A DNA stretch of 21,350 nt from Folioceros fuciformis (lineage: Eukaryota; Anthocerotophyta; Anthocerotopsida; Anthocerotales): assembly GCA_049999805.1 (NCBI GenBank), contig JBNGIO010002103.1, forward strand, positions 1 through 21,350. The letters are read 5' to 3'. A model generated the notes under the pieces. That model made no database searches, was not told the DNA's origin, and was given only the letters and a program-made list of their open reading frames with translations. This document shows positions 1-9,376 of the stretch, one piece after another. The position numbers and the translations under genes are program-made. The number at the start of each line of letters is the position of its first letter. The first letter of the stretch is position 1.

Positions 1-306
1 CTAATAACCAAACCAACTATTTCCTGGTCAATTAGCCTAATTAGGCGCAAAATAAAAATAAAAAAAATGACCAGAAAATAAAGGAAAATGAGGGAAAATA
101 AGTAGAAAAATAAAACCAAACCATACCGCTATTAACCCTTTTTCAACCAAAACAAACCACTACCCCAAACTTTGGAGGTTCTTAATTGGCCCGGCCTTTT
201 GGTTCCTATCTTCGGACATTTGCGTGCTAGAACTAGGAATCGCAGAGTCCCCTGCCTTCCCCTTCGCCTTAGCTCTTTTCTTCGTACCTGCACTAGCGAT
301 ACTCAC
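1..306. other. A-rich non-coding stretch at window edge
   Basis: Positions 1-170 are very A-rich with many AAAATAA-like runs, and I see no gene in them. From about 170 to 306 the minus strand continues downstream of a strong splice-donor match (AG followed by GTGAGT, at about 306-301) that ends the last recognisable piece of the ParB-like pseudogene. This stretch may therefore be part of an intron of that gene. Confidence 0.4.
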
Positions 307-2600
307 CTATTCCGACAATTCGCAATTCTTCCACATTCCAAAAATCATGTCAACGTTATCCCAGGGAACTCCATTGCATCTTGCCACTTTGTAAGGAAGT
401 GTCTGCATGTCAACCATTTTTTGTACCCAGTCCGTGTCGTGGTGATCGCCCCCTTCATCTGTCATCCCTAACAACTTATAGAGGTTGAACTTCCATTTCA
501 TAGGGGGCTTCTCATCCGCGGAGAATGAGTCCAAGCAAATATGTCGAGCTCATCAAAACATACTTAACCTGCTCGATGAACCCCATTCTTTTCCTCTTGT
601 CCACATAAACATTATGGTCCACATCTAGTACCCTCATTTCCTCTTCTGTAAGGCTAGCATAGACGTGGTCTTTCATCCATTTATACTCATCCTTAACAGG
701 AAACATTTAATGCAGTTTCTGCATAGCTGCAAAAGAATGGTTCCCACCAAGCACACCCATACGATAATTTTGAGCAGTAATCTTCTCCGAAGAGACGTCC
801 TCCTTCTTTGCCGCCTGCTTAGGGTCTATCATACACAGAAGAGGTAAGATACCTTCCTTCACAAATCCCACTTGCATCTGTCTCACCAAACATTTCATCC
901 AAGCTTCATCAACTTCTCTTATCTGAGCATCACATGTTATGAAAGAGGCCAGATGTAAAATGTCCACATGTAAATCAAAAGTTGTTGACCGATTCCTCTT
1001 TGCATGCACTTTCTTCCTTATAGCATTCAAGTGGTCCTCATCCTGTCCCAGCCTCTCCAGCCTTTTTGAGTCGGTTTCCACTACTCAAGTAGGCTCTTAC
1101 TCAACAATCTATACAGTTCTCCCTTTCTTCTTCATCTTTTGTACTTGTAGATAGGGCTAACCATTTCCTTTTCTTCTGTGGAGATGTTGCTACAAGACAA
1201 GGTCAACAGTGTCTAGGTGAACTTCTGCGCTGGGTTAAAAGCTGTTGCTATGCACCAAAGGCATCCAACAAAACACACTGAGCAAATGCCTGGCGACTAC
1301 TGAAAGCTATTACCAGAGGTCTTGTGTCATTGCTTCGCTGGGGAAGCAGACAACTTCAGCTGTCGCGCAATTGGTGCGCTGGTCTATCTGCGCACCTGCT
1401 TGACTCTCTTTCGGGGAGGTGTAATCTCCATAGGGTAATCTGGGGCCTCATCTTCCTCCGCACTTGAATTGCGCCTAGCCTCCACAACTTTGTTGAGACT
1501 ATCCTCAACCAATGAGTACTTCTCCATCTCCTTTCCTTCTTCCTCGCTATATACTGGTACGTCAGGGGCTTCGTCTTCAAAAAGCTCTGGTTGCATGCAC
1601 AACATTTCCTGCCTCCCGATACCTAACCCTCCTTCATAGAAAACTGATGGCGCAAACTTCGCTCGTAAGGATTGCTGTTGGCGATCTCCTACACGCTTAG
1701 CCACAAGCACCATGTTCTTCAGCAGTACGTCTTCCACACACCGCATTACAGTTCTACGAATTGCTCACCACCCAATGTGTCGAACAAGTCATGATAGATT
1801 AGGTTTCCATGCAAATTACGAACCAAAATAATCAAACACAAATGAAATCAGTTGCTTACATCCACAATATTTTGGCACTCTTTAAGTGCCGTTTTTAACC
1901 ACGTGGGTTTGCATCGCCTCAAAATGGCCTTCGCCACATTGACCACAACGAGAATATGTGTGTTGTAGCTATAGCCGTCCGAGATGTGACTGGGTGGGTG
2001 TTTTGTTAAGATGAAATTCACATTTGTTTCGTCATCCACACCATCCACAGACACACACAAAATCCAACCGGCTCTGGCTACCTTATTGTCCTCTGGGCCT
2101 TGAAACCCATTTACCCATAAAGCAACTAGATGAACCCAAGGCAAAATGAAATCCTCTAGCTCGTCTTCGACAACCAAAAACCACTCTTTGTTAGTATAAT
2201 ATCTCTTAGCGAGTGTGTCTTCCAACTTCTTCAACCTCAATCGCTCCATAAAGTCGTAGGCATTTGGAATGTTGTAATTCTAGCAGCCTCCCGTACTGCC
2301 ACCCTGTGTCACATTTAGAGCCAAATGGTTAATAGGTACTCCGCTAGCTTTGGAATTTGATGCCTTGACGCTGCAAGTAGAGTTGTCCTTTCTCCCAAAA
2401 GCAAGTAGCGAATTAGGAGACACATCTTCGCAGATGAGCATTGGCAGACATTGTCCCTCTTTGTCACTATAATGGCCAAATGATGCACAAGCAGCTGCTT
2501 TTGGCGCCTGTCTTTGCTTCCTTACACACGGAGAAGGCAGAACCGCTTGGACATCCATATGTGCATGAAGTTGTTTATTGTTCTGACGTCCCGTTGCCAT
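307..2600 (-). pseudogene. Broken multi-exon transposon-like gene with ParB-like domain
   Basis: Collinear minus-strand open segments run from ATG 2600: 2600-2280, 2279-1859, about 1760-1394, 1081-707, 706-512 and 534-307. Likely intron donors follow 1859 (GAT, then GTAAGC), 1394 (CAG, then GTGCGC) and 307 (TAG, then GTGAGT). In-frame stops at 2282-2280 (TAG), 709-707 (TAA) and 309-307 (TAG) join open segments seamlessly, so they look like nonsense mutations. A frameshift lies near 534. The piece at 1081-707 ends in YRMGVLGGNHSFAAMQKL, like the G-x-H-R/S-x-A core of ParB/sulfiredoxin-like domains. It continues after the stop with LTEEEMRVLDVDHN, a pattern I associate with the same domain in repetitive eukaryotic genes. 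Function is unknown, mobile-element origin is inferred, and exact exon joins are uncertain. Confidence 0.5.
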
Positions 2601-3625
2601 TTCAAAAGTTCAATAAAGTAGAATGAGAAACACTGTTCACCACAACATAGCAGCAGAGACGATGATAATGTGCCAGCCGCAAAGTAAGAGGAAGATAGCC
2701 GAAATTCCAAATCTTGTTCCCAAAATAGTATGTGGAATTCGGACATGGCTCACTACATTAATAGCTTGATCAAGCTTGGATAAGCTTGCGATTCTTGATC
2801 AAGAGCTATTTCTAAATTAGTTCAAACATTCATAATCCACTGTCCATATGCTTCTCCATATGCAAGGCACAGAATTTCCGTTAATGTTGAACTATTAGAA
2901 GCAGTTTCTTCAAGAAGAGCAAGGCGAACGACGATCATTGTATATAATGGCCGACTCACCAATGTCGCCGACGCTTAGGGAGTAGTCTCCATCGAACGAC
3001 TAGAGCACTGGAGGTAAATTTCAGAGATTGTTGCGCTATGCTCAGTAGTTTTCAAGGTCATGTACACAACTGAAAGCTATGAGTATGATTCTGATATTGT
3101 GAATAGGTGTTGTGTTGTGCCGCTAAACATCGCACTCATGCATGATTCATTAGTTAACAATACTCACACCACACCATATTACACACACCTTAAACACTGC
3201 ATGATGGTGCTACAGCTCTATTAAGAGTGAAGCATTTGCTTCCTTCAATCTCCACAAAATCTCCTCCACCTGCATCCACACGTCTCAGAGCTGTAACTTG
3301 GCTTCTCAAATCCTCGATCGGGTCACATGATCTTGCACACTGCACACACGCACATCTCAACCGAATTTCCAATAAGAGAATGCTCCCTCAAGAGAAAGCC
3401 TATTCCCAAAAAGCAAGACAATACAAGCTTACAACTACAGCGGACACTGTTGAGCTAGGCTTTTATGCCTGCTACTTGAGACCTGCTGCAGCCACATCCA
3501 CACATCTAGTTGTGCGTCTATTTAGTTGACTTTATATTATATTATATTTTCTAATCATTTTCACTAAATAGTTATTAATTATCACTAATGCCATTCATTG
3601 GCATCACTTAATTATTAACTAATTA
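2601..3625. other. Non-coding stretch, no recognisable gene
   Basis: About 1 kb without a gene I can support. It contains an imperfect inverted repeat at 2760-2810 and a very AT-rich tract at about 3530-3620. Short open frames occur on both strands around 3190-3530, for example a 60-codon minus-strand frame. None has a family motif, a convincing start or a reading-frame bias. Confidence 0.4.
2760..2810. repeat. Imperfect inverted repeat (hairpin)
   Basis: AATAGCTTGATCAAG at 2760-2774 is mirrored by CTTGATCAAGAGCTATT at 2794-2810. The arms match apart from a two-base CT insertion in the right arm, and the loop is about 19 bases. The arms contain TGATCA, itself a palindrome. This could be a transcript hairpin or the remains of a small inverted-repeat element. 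Confidence 0.55.
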
Positions 3626-3856
3626 CTATTTGCATGCATCTAAGCGACAGCAGACAATCATGCTTGACATAGGAGATAGAAGGTCACCGTTTTTACTAAA
3701 TCTTCTAGATGAAGTGCATACGTACTTAAGCCCTTCTCCTGGGAGAACTTCAATTGGAGTTGCCCTTTGGAAAACGACTCCTTTTCGACTCGGGGACAAC
3801 GAATTCATCTTAGCATGAGACATTGTTGGAGCAGGATTTGGGGTTTTAGCAACCAC
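3626..3856. other. Block open on both strands, possible gene fragment
   Basis: The minus strand is open from 3856 to a stop at 3626, with an internal ATG at about 3821. The plus strand is open from about 3630 to a stop at 3816-3818 in the opposing register. Both translations are balanced in composition and neither is low complexity. One reads as ...LPGEGLKYVCTSSRRFSKNG... and the other as ...GRTSIGVALWKTTPFRLGDN.... I do not recognise either, and I cannot tell which strand, if any, was coding. It sits just upstream of the DUF7869-type pseudogene and may be flanking transposon debris. Confidence 0.25.
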
Positions 3857-3863
3857 TGGTTAG

Positions 3864-6696
3864 TGTAGAGAAAATGTTTCCATGTTGCAAGTAGAGGAGG
3901 ATATGGTTGACTGTGAAGACAGTCATTCTAGAAGTCAGAAGTGTATGAATTTCGGAAAAGAACCAAGTCAGTGGAGGAGCTTCAATCTAAAACTTGTTTC
4001 AGAATCTTTCATCGAAACACCAAATAACCATCGCTGAGGTCGGAAAAAAAAACTGTCAACAATTCCTGAGACTAAGTGTTCTAATTTGCGCATTATCGCG
4101 AATTATGTTGTGGAAAACAATGTTTGTGGACACTTGGTAAACCTGGTTTTAGAGAATTGTAGTATCGTTTTCTGTAGATGTGCAGAACAGAGCAAGAAAT
4201 GTTTTTGCAAATACATTTCGATGTCGAGAAGACTAATAATGCACGACCTATAGCTGATCCATTTGTAATTGGGTTAGTTAAAATTAAATGCTGCAGAGAC
4301 AATTTTAGAAGAATTTTTTGCATTGGTGCTAACACATATGTGGCAGTGAAACATCAGGCTTTGGGGAACATTGTTTGGTTCGGGGCCATCTGCGTTGATA
4401 AGCGGAGACCAGGTTACGCTGAGGCGACGTGCATATGGATGGATAAGTTGTTTCTTCTTATTGCAGAACGAATGCCAATGTTGAGGTTTACCATCTTCCA
4501 GACTCGAATACAAAGGAGGAAATTTTCATTGAGTACAAACGGCAAATGATGAGAGCCGAGCAGTACAGCATTTCGTACTCTTATTTCTATCAATTGTGAT
4601 CTTCATACTTTCCTAAAGTGCAAATTCCAAAAAACAATAGATTTTCTTTGAGTACTACTTGCGATTACCTGAAAAGGAACATTCCCTCCAAGTTTGATGA
4701 ACAAAAGCAAGTTACATCATGTCTTTCAGTTTTCTAGACAACAAATGCTTGACAGTTTTATTTTCATAAAAATGACAACTAAGTGCAAAAGTCATTGGAG
4801 TTTGCCAATCTACCTACGCACTCTAGCTACAGCATGTTAACGTTTGCTGGTAAACCGGCGAACTCATGTTACAGCATGGAACAGTCTGACAGCCTTTCAG
4901 ATTGAGTTACTTTTCAATTGTTTCGTGTGATCACTCAATGCCTAAAAATTGGCATTCGTTATGGATAGAGGGGTTCGAAGCACACTTACGAGTACATTGT
5001 CAAAGATTGAAGGCCGAACATGAAAAGAGTATGAAGCATCCAGTGAAGTGCTATGGCAATCCAGGAAAATATATTGGGTTGTCCATTGGTGGATTAACAT
5101 AAAACTCAAGTTCCTCATTTTGTGTGCCTTCCGAAAGATTTGGCAAACATTGATCTTATTGATGTACATGTTGTGGGATGCATGGTGTACAATAGTACTA
5201 TGGTGTAGGAGCTTTTCATAGAATATGGTAATATCAGGAACGATGCGAACCTGACGATTTCAATTATCTAGCATGCGATACATGCGTACACAGGACTTCT
5301 TCGAGAGGTTTCGTATTTGTAGTTGGACAACACGGCAAGGGAAAATAAAAACACGTTGATATTTTCCTATCTCAATATGTTAGTGGAGAAAGGAATCTTC
5401 AAGAAGGTGAAGATGGGGTTTCTGTTAGTGGACCACACTCACGACCAGGTGGACCAAATGTTTTCTTGGTTTTCTACTGCTGTGGGTTGAAAAGAAGCTT
5501 TGACTCTACCTGCACTCATTGCTGTTATGCAGATCGCTTATACACCAACCTCAGTTGTGCGTGAAGTGAAGGAGGTGCTTCACTTTCGGCGATTTATGTG
5601 GCCTATACCTTACGGGAAAGTTGGTTATTAGACTGTATTCGCTGTTCAGCCGTTGCACAACATTTCTTTCCAACATCAGTTCAAGATCACAAGAGAGAGC
5701 CGAGTAGGTCATGGCTTAATAACAGTGATGAGTGGAAAGTAGTATTGCATAGATCAATATTGGTCACCGGATGAGGGTATCGGGTTACTGAAGCATATTC
5801 TGGACAAAGAAATAAAAACAACCCCATTTATGCATCTACAATCAAGGAGCAAAAAACAAAAGATTGTTGCGGACAACGTGCCTACATACGATTTAGCACA
5901 AATCAGGTCAAAGTTGGATCTTAATTTGACACAACACTTGGGACTAGGCGAGAACTTATGGTGGGATAGGGTTTGGGCAGAGCAAGAGGCTATTGTGCAA
6001 ACAATAAACTTTGGTATGGAGATGGACCTCCATTGCTCGTGGCGATGGTATCATCGAGAAGACGTAGAATTAGTGAACACACCGGTAACTGTTGCAAACG
6101 AATTTGTCGTTGAGAATCCACGTATCCGTGAAGTTCCGAGAAGAGACATGTATGTTGGTGCATATTGGAGGGAGCCGTAACTCTAGGACAATCGAGAAAG
6201 TTTGAATGGGGACATCACATAAATAGAAGCATGCCATATGATTGATGTCCTATGCAAGACAAACAAAGACAACGGGCCTTTTTGGATAGCTAGAGTTTTA
6301 GAGGTTGATGTCCACTGCAAAAACCCATATGTCAAAGTGCACTCATGGGTCACCAAATGTTCAAATGCTTTTAAAGGTTGTTACCAAGAAGAGATGATTT
6401 TACCTCATCAAGATCCACCTAAAGAGTTGCGAAGTGGTCGCAGACGAAGGCCGACCAAAAGACTTTGCAATCATATCGATACGTTATCCATCGAAGACAC
6501 TTTCATTCTAGCATATGGTTTTGACTTGACACGACAAAAACAGCTTCGTTCTCGCACACGGAACCTTATTCACAAAAACGTGTACGTGTTGAAATGCGAC
6601 CAAGGAAGCATTCCGCCTAAAATTGACGAAGCCGAGTTGGATGTTCAAACCAAAAGTATTTTGAGAAAAGATAGAAGATCACTCAGTGCGAACTGA
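3864..6696 (+). pseudogene. Broken DUF7869-type transposon gene (RNase H-like core, SH3/BAH-like tail)
   Basis: Open pieces in changing frames follow the usual order of this repetitive family. They are an acidic N-terminal part (3870-4180), a NFRRIFCIGANTYVAVKHQ-like stretch (4178-4370), and SISYSYFYQL-stop-SSYFPKVQIP (about 4570-4625, where TGG to TGA at 4597 would explain the stop). Next come KYIGLSIGGLT (about 5070-5099) and the core: LDNTARENKN followed by FLLVDHTHDQVDQMFSWF (5323-5475). The core pattern, LQLDN..ENKN then HTH..vDq.F, is the family hallmark and may be RNase H-like. A C-terminal piece (6238-6696) has an NGPFWIARVLEV motif typical of SH3/BAH-like folds. In-frame stops lie at 5100, 5206, 5269, 5320, 5488, 5629, 5740, 6178, 6184 and 6220, with a one-base loss near 5100. 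It is dead. The transposase role is inferred. Confidence 0.72.
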
Positions 6697-7660
6697 TGTA
6701 CAGTTCAGTTGTTAATACGAAAGTTCTTAGCATAGGAATATGTTTTGTGGTATATCGGTGCATAGATCATGAGCTTGCATCGGTAGACCAGCGCACTGTT
6801 GTGGCTCCCTGCGTCGGAATAAAGGTAAAAATACGATTGACTTGATTTGCTATGAACGAAATGAAGTGGAAAACAAACAAACAAGACACTCAGTATCGAA
6901 CATGAAATCAGACAAAAAATTAACGTTGTAATACCCACATGATTTCTAATTTTAGTCAAGAATTTGGATAGAAGTATACCCGCAAATCCACATATATTGA
7001 TAAATAGCATGATAGATTTGGTATTACACAAGGCATTTTCATGCATGTTTACGCATTGTTGAAAATAAAAACACGAAAATGTAGATACATGACACAAATT
7101 TTGAACAAGAAAATCTGGCGAAGTCCAAAAAGACGGAATGTGATCGTTTTGGTTAGACCTTGTTCAAAGATGGGATGGACATGAGGTGCTCACCTGAATA
7201 GCTCACAGCACAACAGCAGATTAGAATGTCTTAAATCTCGTACAAAACCTGCATCACCAGCCGAGTAGGCAGGACTGAGGCTGGGTTTACTCTAGGGTGG
7301 TCATGACCACCTTGTCAGGAAATGGGGAGGCAGGATTGGGTGGTGCATGTAAAGCCCTTATACACTGTGCGGTCAAGGTAGCTTCTCTCACTTCTGAAAC
7401 TTGTCAGTAAGGTGCGGGTAGCTACTAGCACACCCTAACACACCCAACATAAAAAAACTTCGATGCAATTATATACTGACCCGTTGCATATTTAACAATG
7501 TTATTACGGTCAATGATTTACTAGGCACAGTACGTTTCAATACCCGTTTCATTTTATTACTTCAGCAGCCCACGAAACATACTTCTTCCTCAGACCAACT
7601 TCATGCACTTCATTTTGGTTAAGCAAGTTTCCCGCTCGTCTTCCACAAAGCTCTGTTCTG
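6697..7660. other. Non-coding stretch between two dead elements
   Basis: No gene is supported. A 130-codon AT-rich minus-strand frame at 7097-6705 has a random-looking hydrophobic composition and no motif. A perfect 16-bp palindrome lies at 7296-7311. The outer end of the Harbinger element should fall between about 7300 and 7650, but I could not find a terminal inverted repeat that pairs with the 10.46-10.62 kb side. Confidence 0.4.
7296..7311. repeat. Perfect 16-bp palindrome
   Basis: GGTGGTCATGACCACC reads the same on both strands. It lies in non-coding DNA about 380 bp upstream of the Harbinger partner gene. It could bind a dimeric protein or be part of an element end. Its role is unknown and chance occurrence is possible. 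Confidence 0.6.
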
Positions 7661-7687
7661 CACTTGGTTTGCTTAACCAAGAAAGAC

Positions 7688-8520
7688 ATGGATCCCTTTA
7701 TTCGTCAGCCTTGTGAAACAATGTTGTCCTACGTAAGTGGTGGTTTCAGCAGTCCAGATGAGTGGCAAGTGAGTGGCCTGTCACAAGGCTCACAAGTCAA
7801 TAGCTTTTCACCGACGACCAGTTTTTCTTTGTCACCTTTCACAATGCCCATCCTTGGGGCGTTTATCATTAGTAATACCTTGCCACCAGCTGGTATGCAG
7901 GGTTTGGCAGCAGGCCCTTCCTTGTAGGTACATCCAACACCTCAACCTGCAACTCATCTCCCCCAAGATGAAGACTGTGTGCAAATCTCTCCAGTGCCCA
8001 CCAAATGACGAAGGCGTGCTGTGAAGAAAGAGCAATTCATGAAGACAGAGGAATTTTCAGCTGGTGGCAAGAAAGGAGATGCATGGAAAGAGCATCATGT
8101 GATAAACCTCATTCTTGTAAGAGGTGGGATGGAGGCCGAATTTGACAAAACTCCAAAACAAGGTTGGCCTTTTGCTACAATTCAAGAGTTAGTAGCAGCA
8201 AATTCCAGTTCTTGTTTAACAATTTTTCTATCCCTCCATGGTTTGACATTGTTGATCTTTATATGCATAATCGTGCTCACGTTGTGTGTGAGGCGCATGC
8301 TTTTTCACACAAGAGGTCAAGTGTGGACAGTTCTACACTAAGTGGAGCTAGTAATGACGACATCGTTAAAAAGAGAAAGACCTCTTAAGAAAGTTCAAGT
8401 CATGCTATCAGCTTGTTGAGCTCCATGTCCAAGAAACTAGAAGCCCTTGAAGAGAAGAAAGTAGCACTATTGGAAACTTTAGTTGCCTCTCTAGCCACAA
8501 GTTTCAAGAAACAATCTTAG
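7688..8520 (+). pseudogene. PIF/Harbinger partner gene, Myb/SANT-like DNA-binding protein (broken)
   Basis: From ATG 7688 the frame runs MDPFIRQPCETML... to TAG 7925, continues in the same frame to TGA 8006, then into a basic stretch RRRAVKKEQF and WKEHHVINLILVRGGMEAEF at about 8075-8140. The last is typical of Myb/SANT-like proteins encoded beside Harbinger transposases. The frame changes near 8195-8215 to give PPWFDIVDLYMHNRAHVVCE, passes a TAA at 8386, and ends in a Lys/Glu/Leu-rich probable coiled coil (KKLEALEEKKVALLE) at TAG 8518. The middle of the Myb/SANT-like region seems to be missing. In active elements this partner binds element ends and brings in the transposase. It converges on the transposase pseudogene, as expected for a two-gene Harbinger. 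Three stops and a frameshift make it inactive. Confidence 0.65.
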
Positions 8521-8529
8521 TTTATATTT

Positions 8530-9235
8530 GAATTTAGAGTTTGACTGCAACTTTCAGGGTTAGTAGCGGCTGCTAGAGGCATGTTCTATCAGAACTAAGA
8601 CCACCATCGTGTAGAGATTGTAAAGCTCTGTACGTGCGTGTATAAATCAGGATTTCTTAGGGTCCAAACTTCACCTGATTTGCACTCAAAGTTTGACTCT
8701 CATTTTATATAAACAAAGTCTCACAGCAACTTTGAGTGCTCATAGCAACTGCTAAACACATGTTCCATAAAAACTAAGACCACCGTAGTGTTTAGCTTGC
8801 AAAGGCCTACACGTGGGTATATAAATTATGATTTCTTAAGGTCTAAAAGGAAACTGATTTATCATCAAAGTTTGTCTTTTATTTTCAATACACAAAGTCA
8901 TGTTGCAACTTTCAACGTTCGTAGCAACTGCTAAACGCATGTTCTATAAAAACTAAGACATCATCGTGTAGAGCTTGCAAAGCCCTACACGTGGGTATAC
9001 AAAACATGATTTCTAAGAGTCCACACGTCAAGATTTGCCATCAAATCTTGCCTTTTATTTTTAATGGGCAAAGTCTGGCTGCATCTTTGAATGTTCATAG
9101 CAACTACTGGAGTCATGCTTTGTAAGATCCAAGTCCATCATCGCATAGAGCATGTAAAGGCCTACGCATGGGTATATAAATCATGCATTGTAAGAGTCTA
9201 CATGTGAACTGAAATTCACTTCAAAGAGTTCCCTC
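8530..9235. repeat. Four tandem copies of a ~179-bp repeat inside the Harbinger element
   Basis: The anchor GCAACTTT, or GCATCTTT in the last copy, starts at 8547, 8726, 8905 and 9081, giving spacings of 179, 179 and 176 bp. Each copy then has a GCAACTGCTA-like block, TGTTCTATAAAAACTAAGAC-like text, CATCGTGTAGAGCTTGCAAAG-like text and a promoter-like block. In copy 2 that block is CACGTG (8810) followed by TATATAAAT (8818). The copies have diverged by point changes, so the array is not recent. It fills the space between the two convergent dead genes. Confidence 0.85.
8810..8826 (+). promoter_or_regulatory. G-box plus TATA-like motif in the 179-bp repeat (best copy)
   Basis: CACGTG at 8810-8815 is followed directly by GG and TATATAAAT at 8818-8826. 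Related versions recur in the other copies: TACGTGCGTGTATAAAT at 8631-8647, CACGTGGGTATACAAAA from 8988, and CGCATGGGTATATAAAT ending at 9181. The pairing resembles a plant core promoter with a bHLH/bZIP site. Promoter activity is only a suggestion, and no gene starts cleanly downstream on plus. Confidence 0.3.
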
Positions 9236-9376
9236 CTCATCATGAGACTTTACCTCCATATCCTCCCAAGAAACTAACTTCACATTTTTCTGGCTTCTGG
9301 TTTCGTAGAGGACCCTGGCTAGGTTATGGATTCCCTTTACTCCAGCTTGATATCCCGACAAATCCAATGCTACTAG

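Noticed and set aside
5100-6222. TAG/TAA read as glutamine (altered genetic code) in the DUF7869-type gene
   Set aside because: The intact genes nearby use TAA or TAG as normal ends, and the same gene also has TGA stops and a frameshift. Pseudogene decay is the simpler explanation.
6705-7097. 130-codon hydrophobic minus-strand open frame
   Set aside because: The DNA is AT-rich and the frame has a random mix of Phe, Ile, Cys and Ser with no conserved pattern. It overlaps no splice or start signals worth noting.
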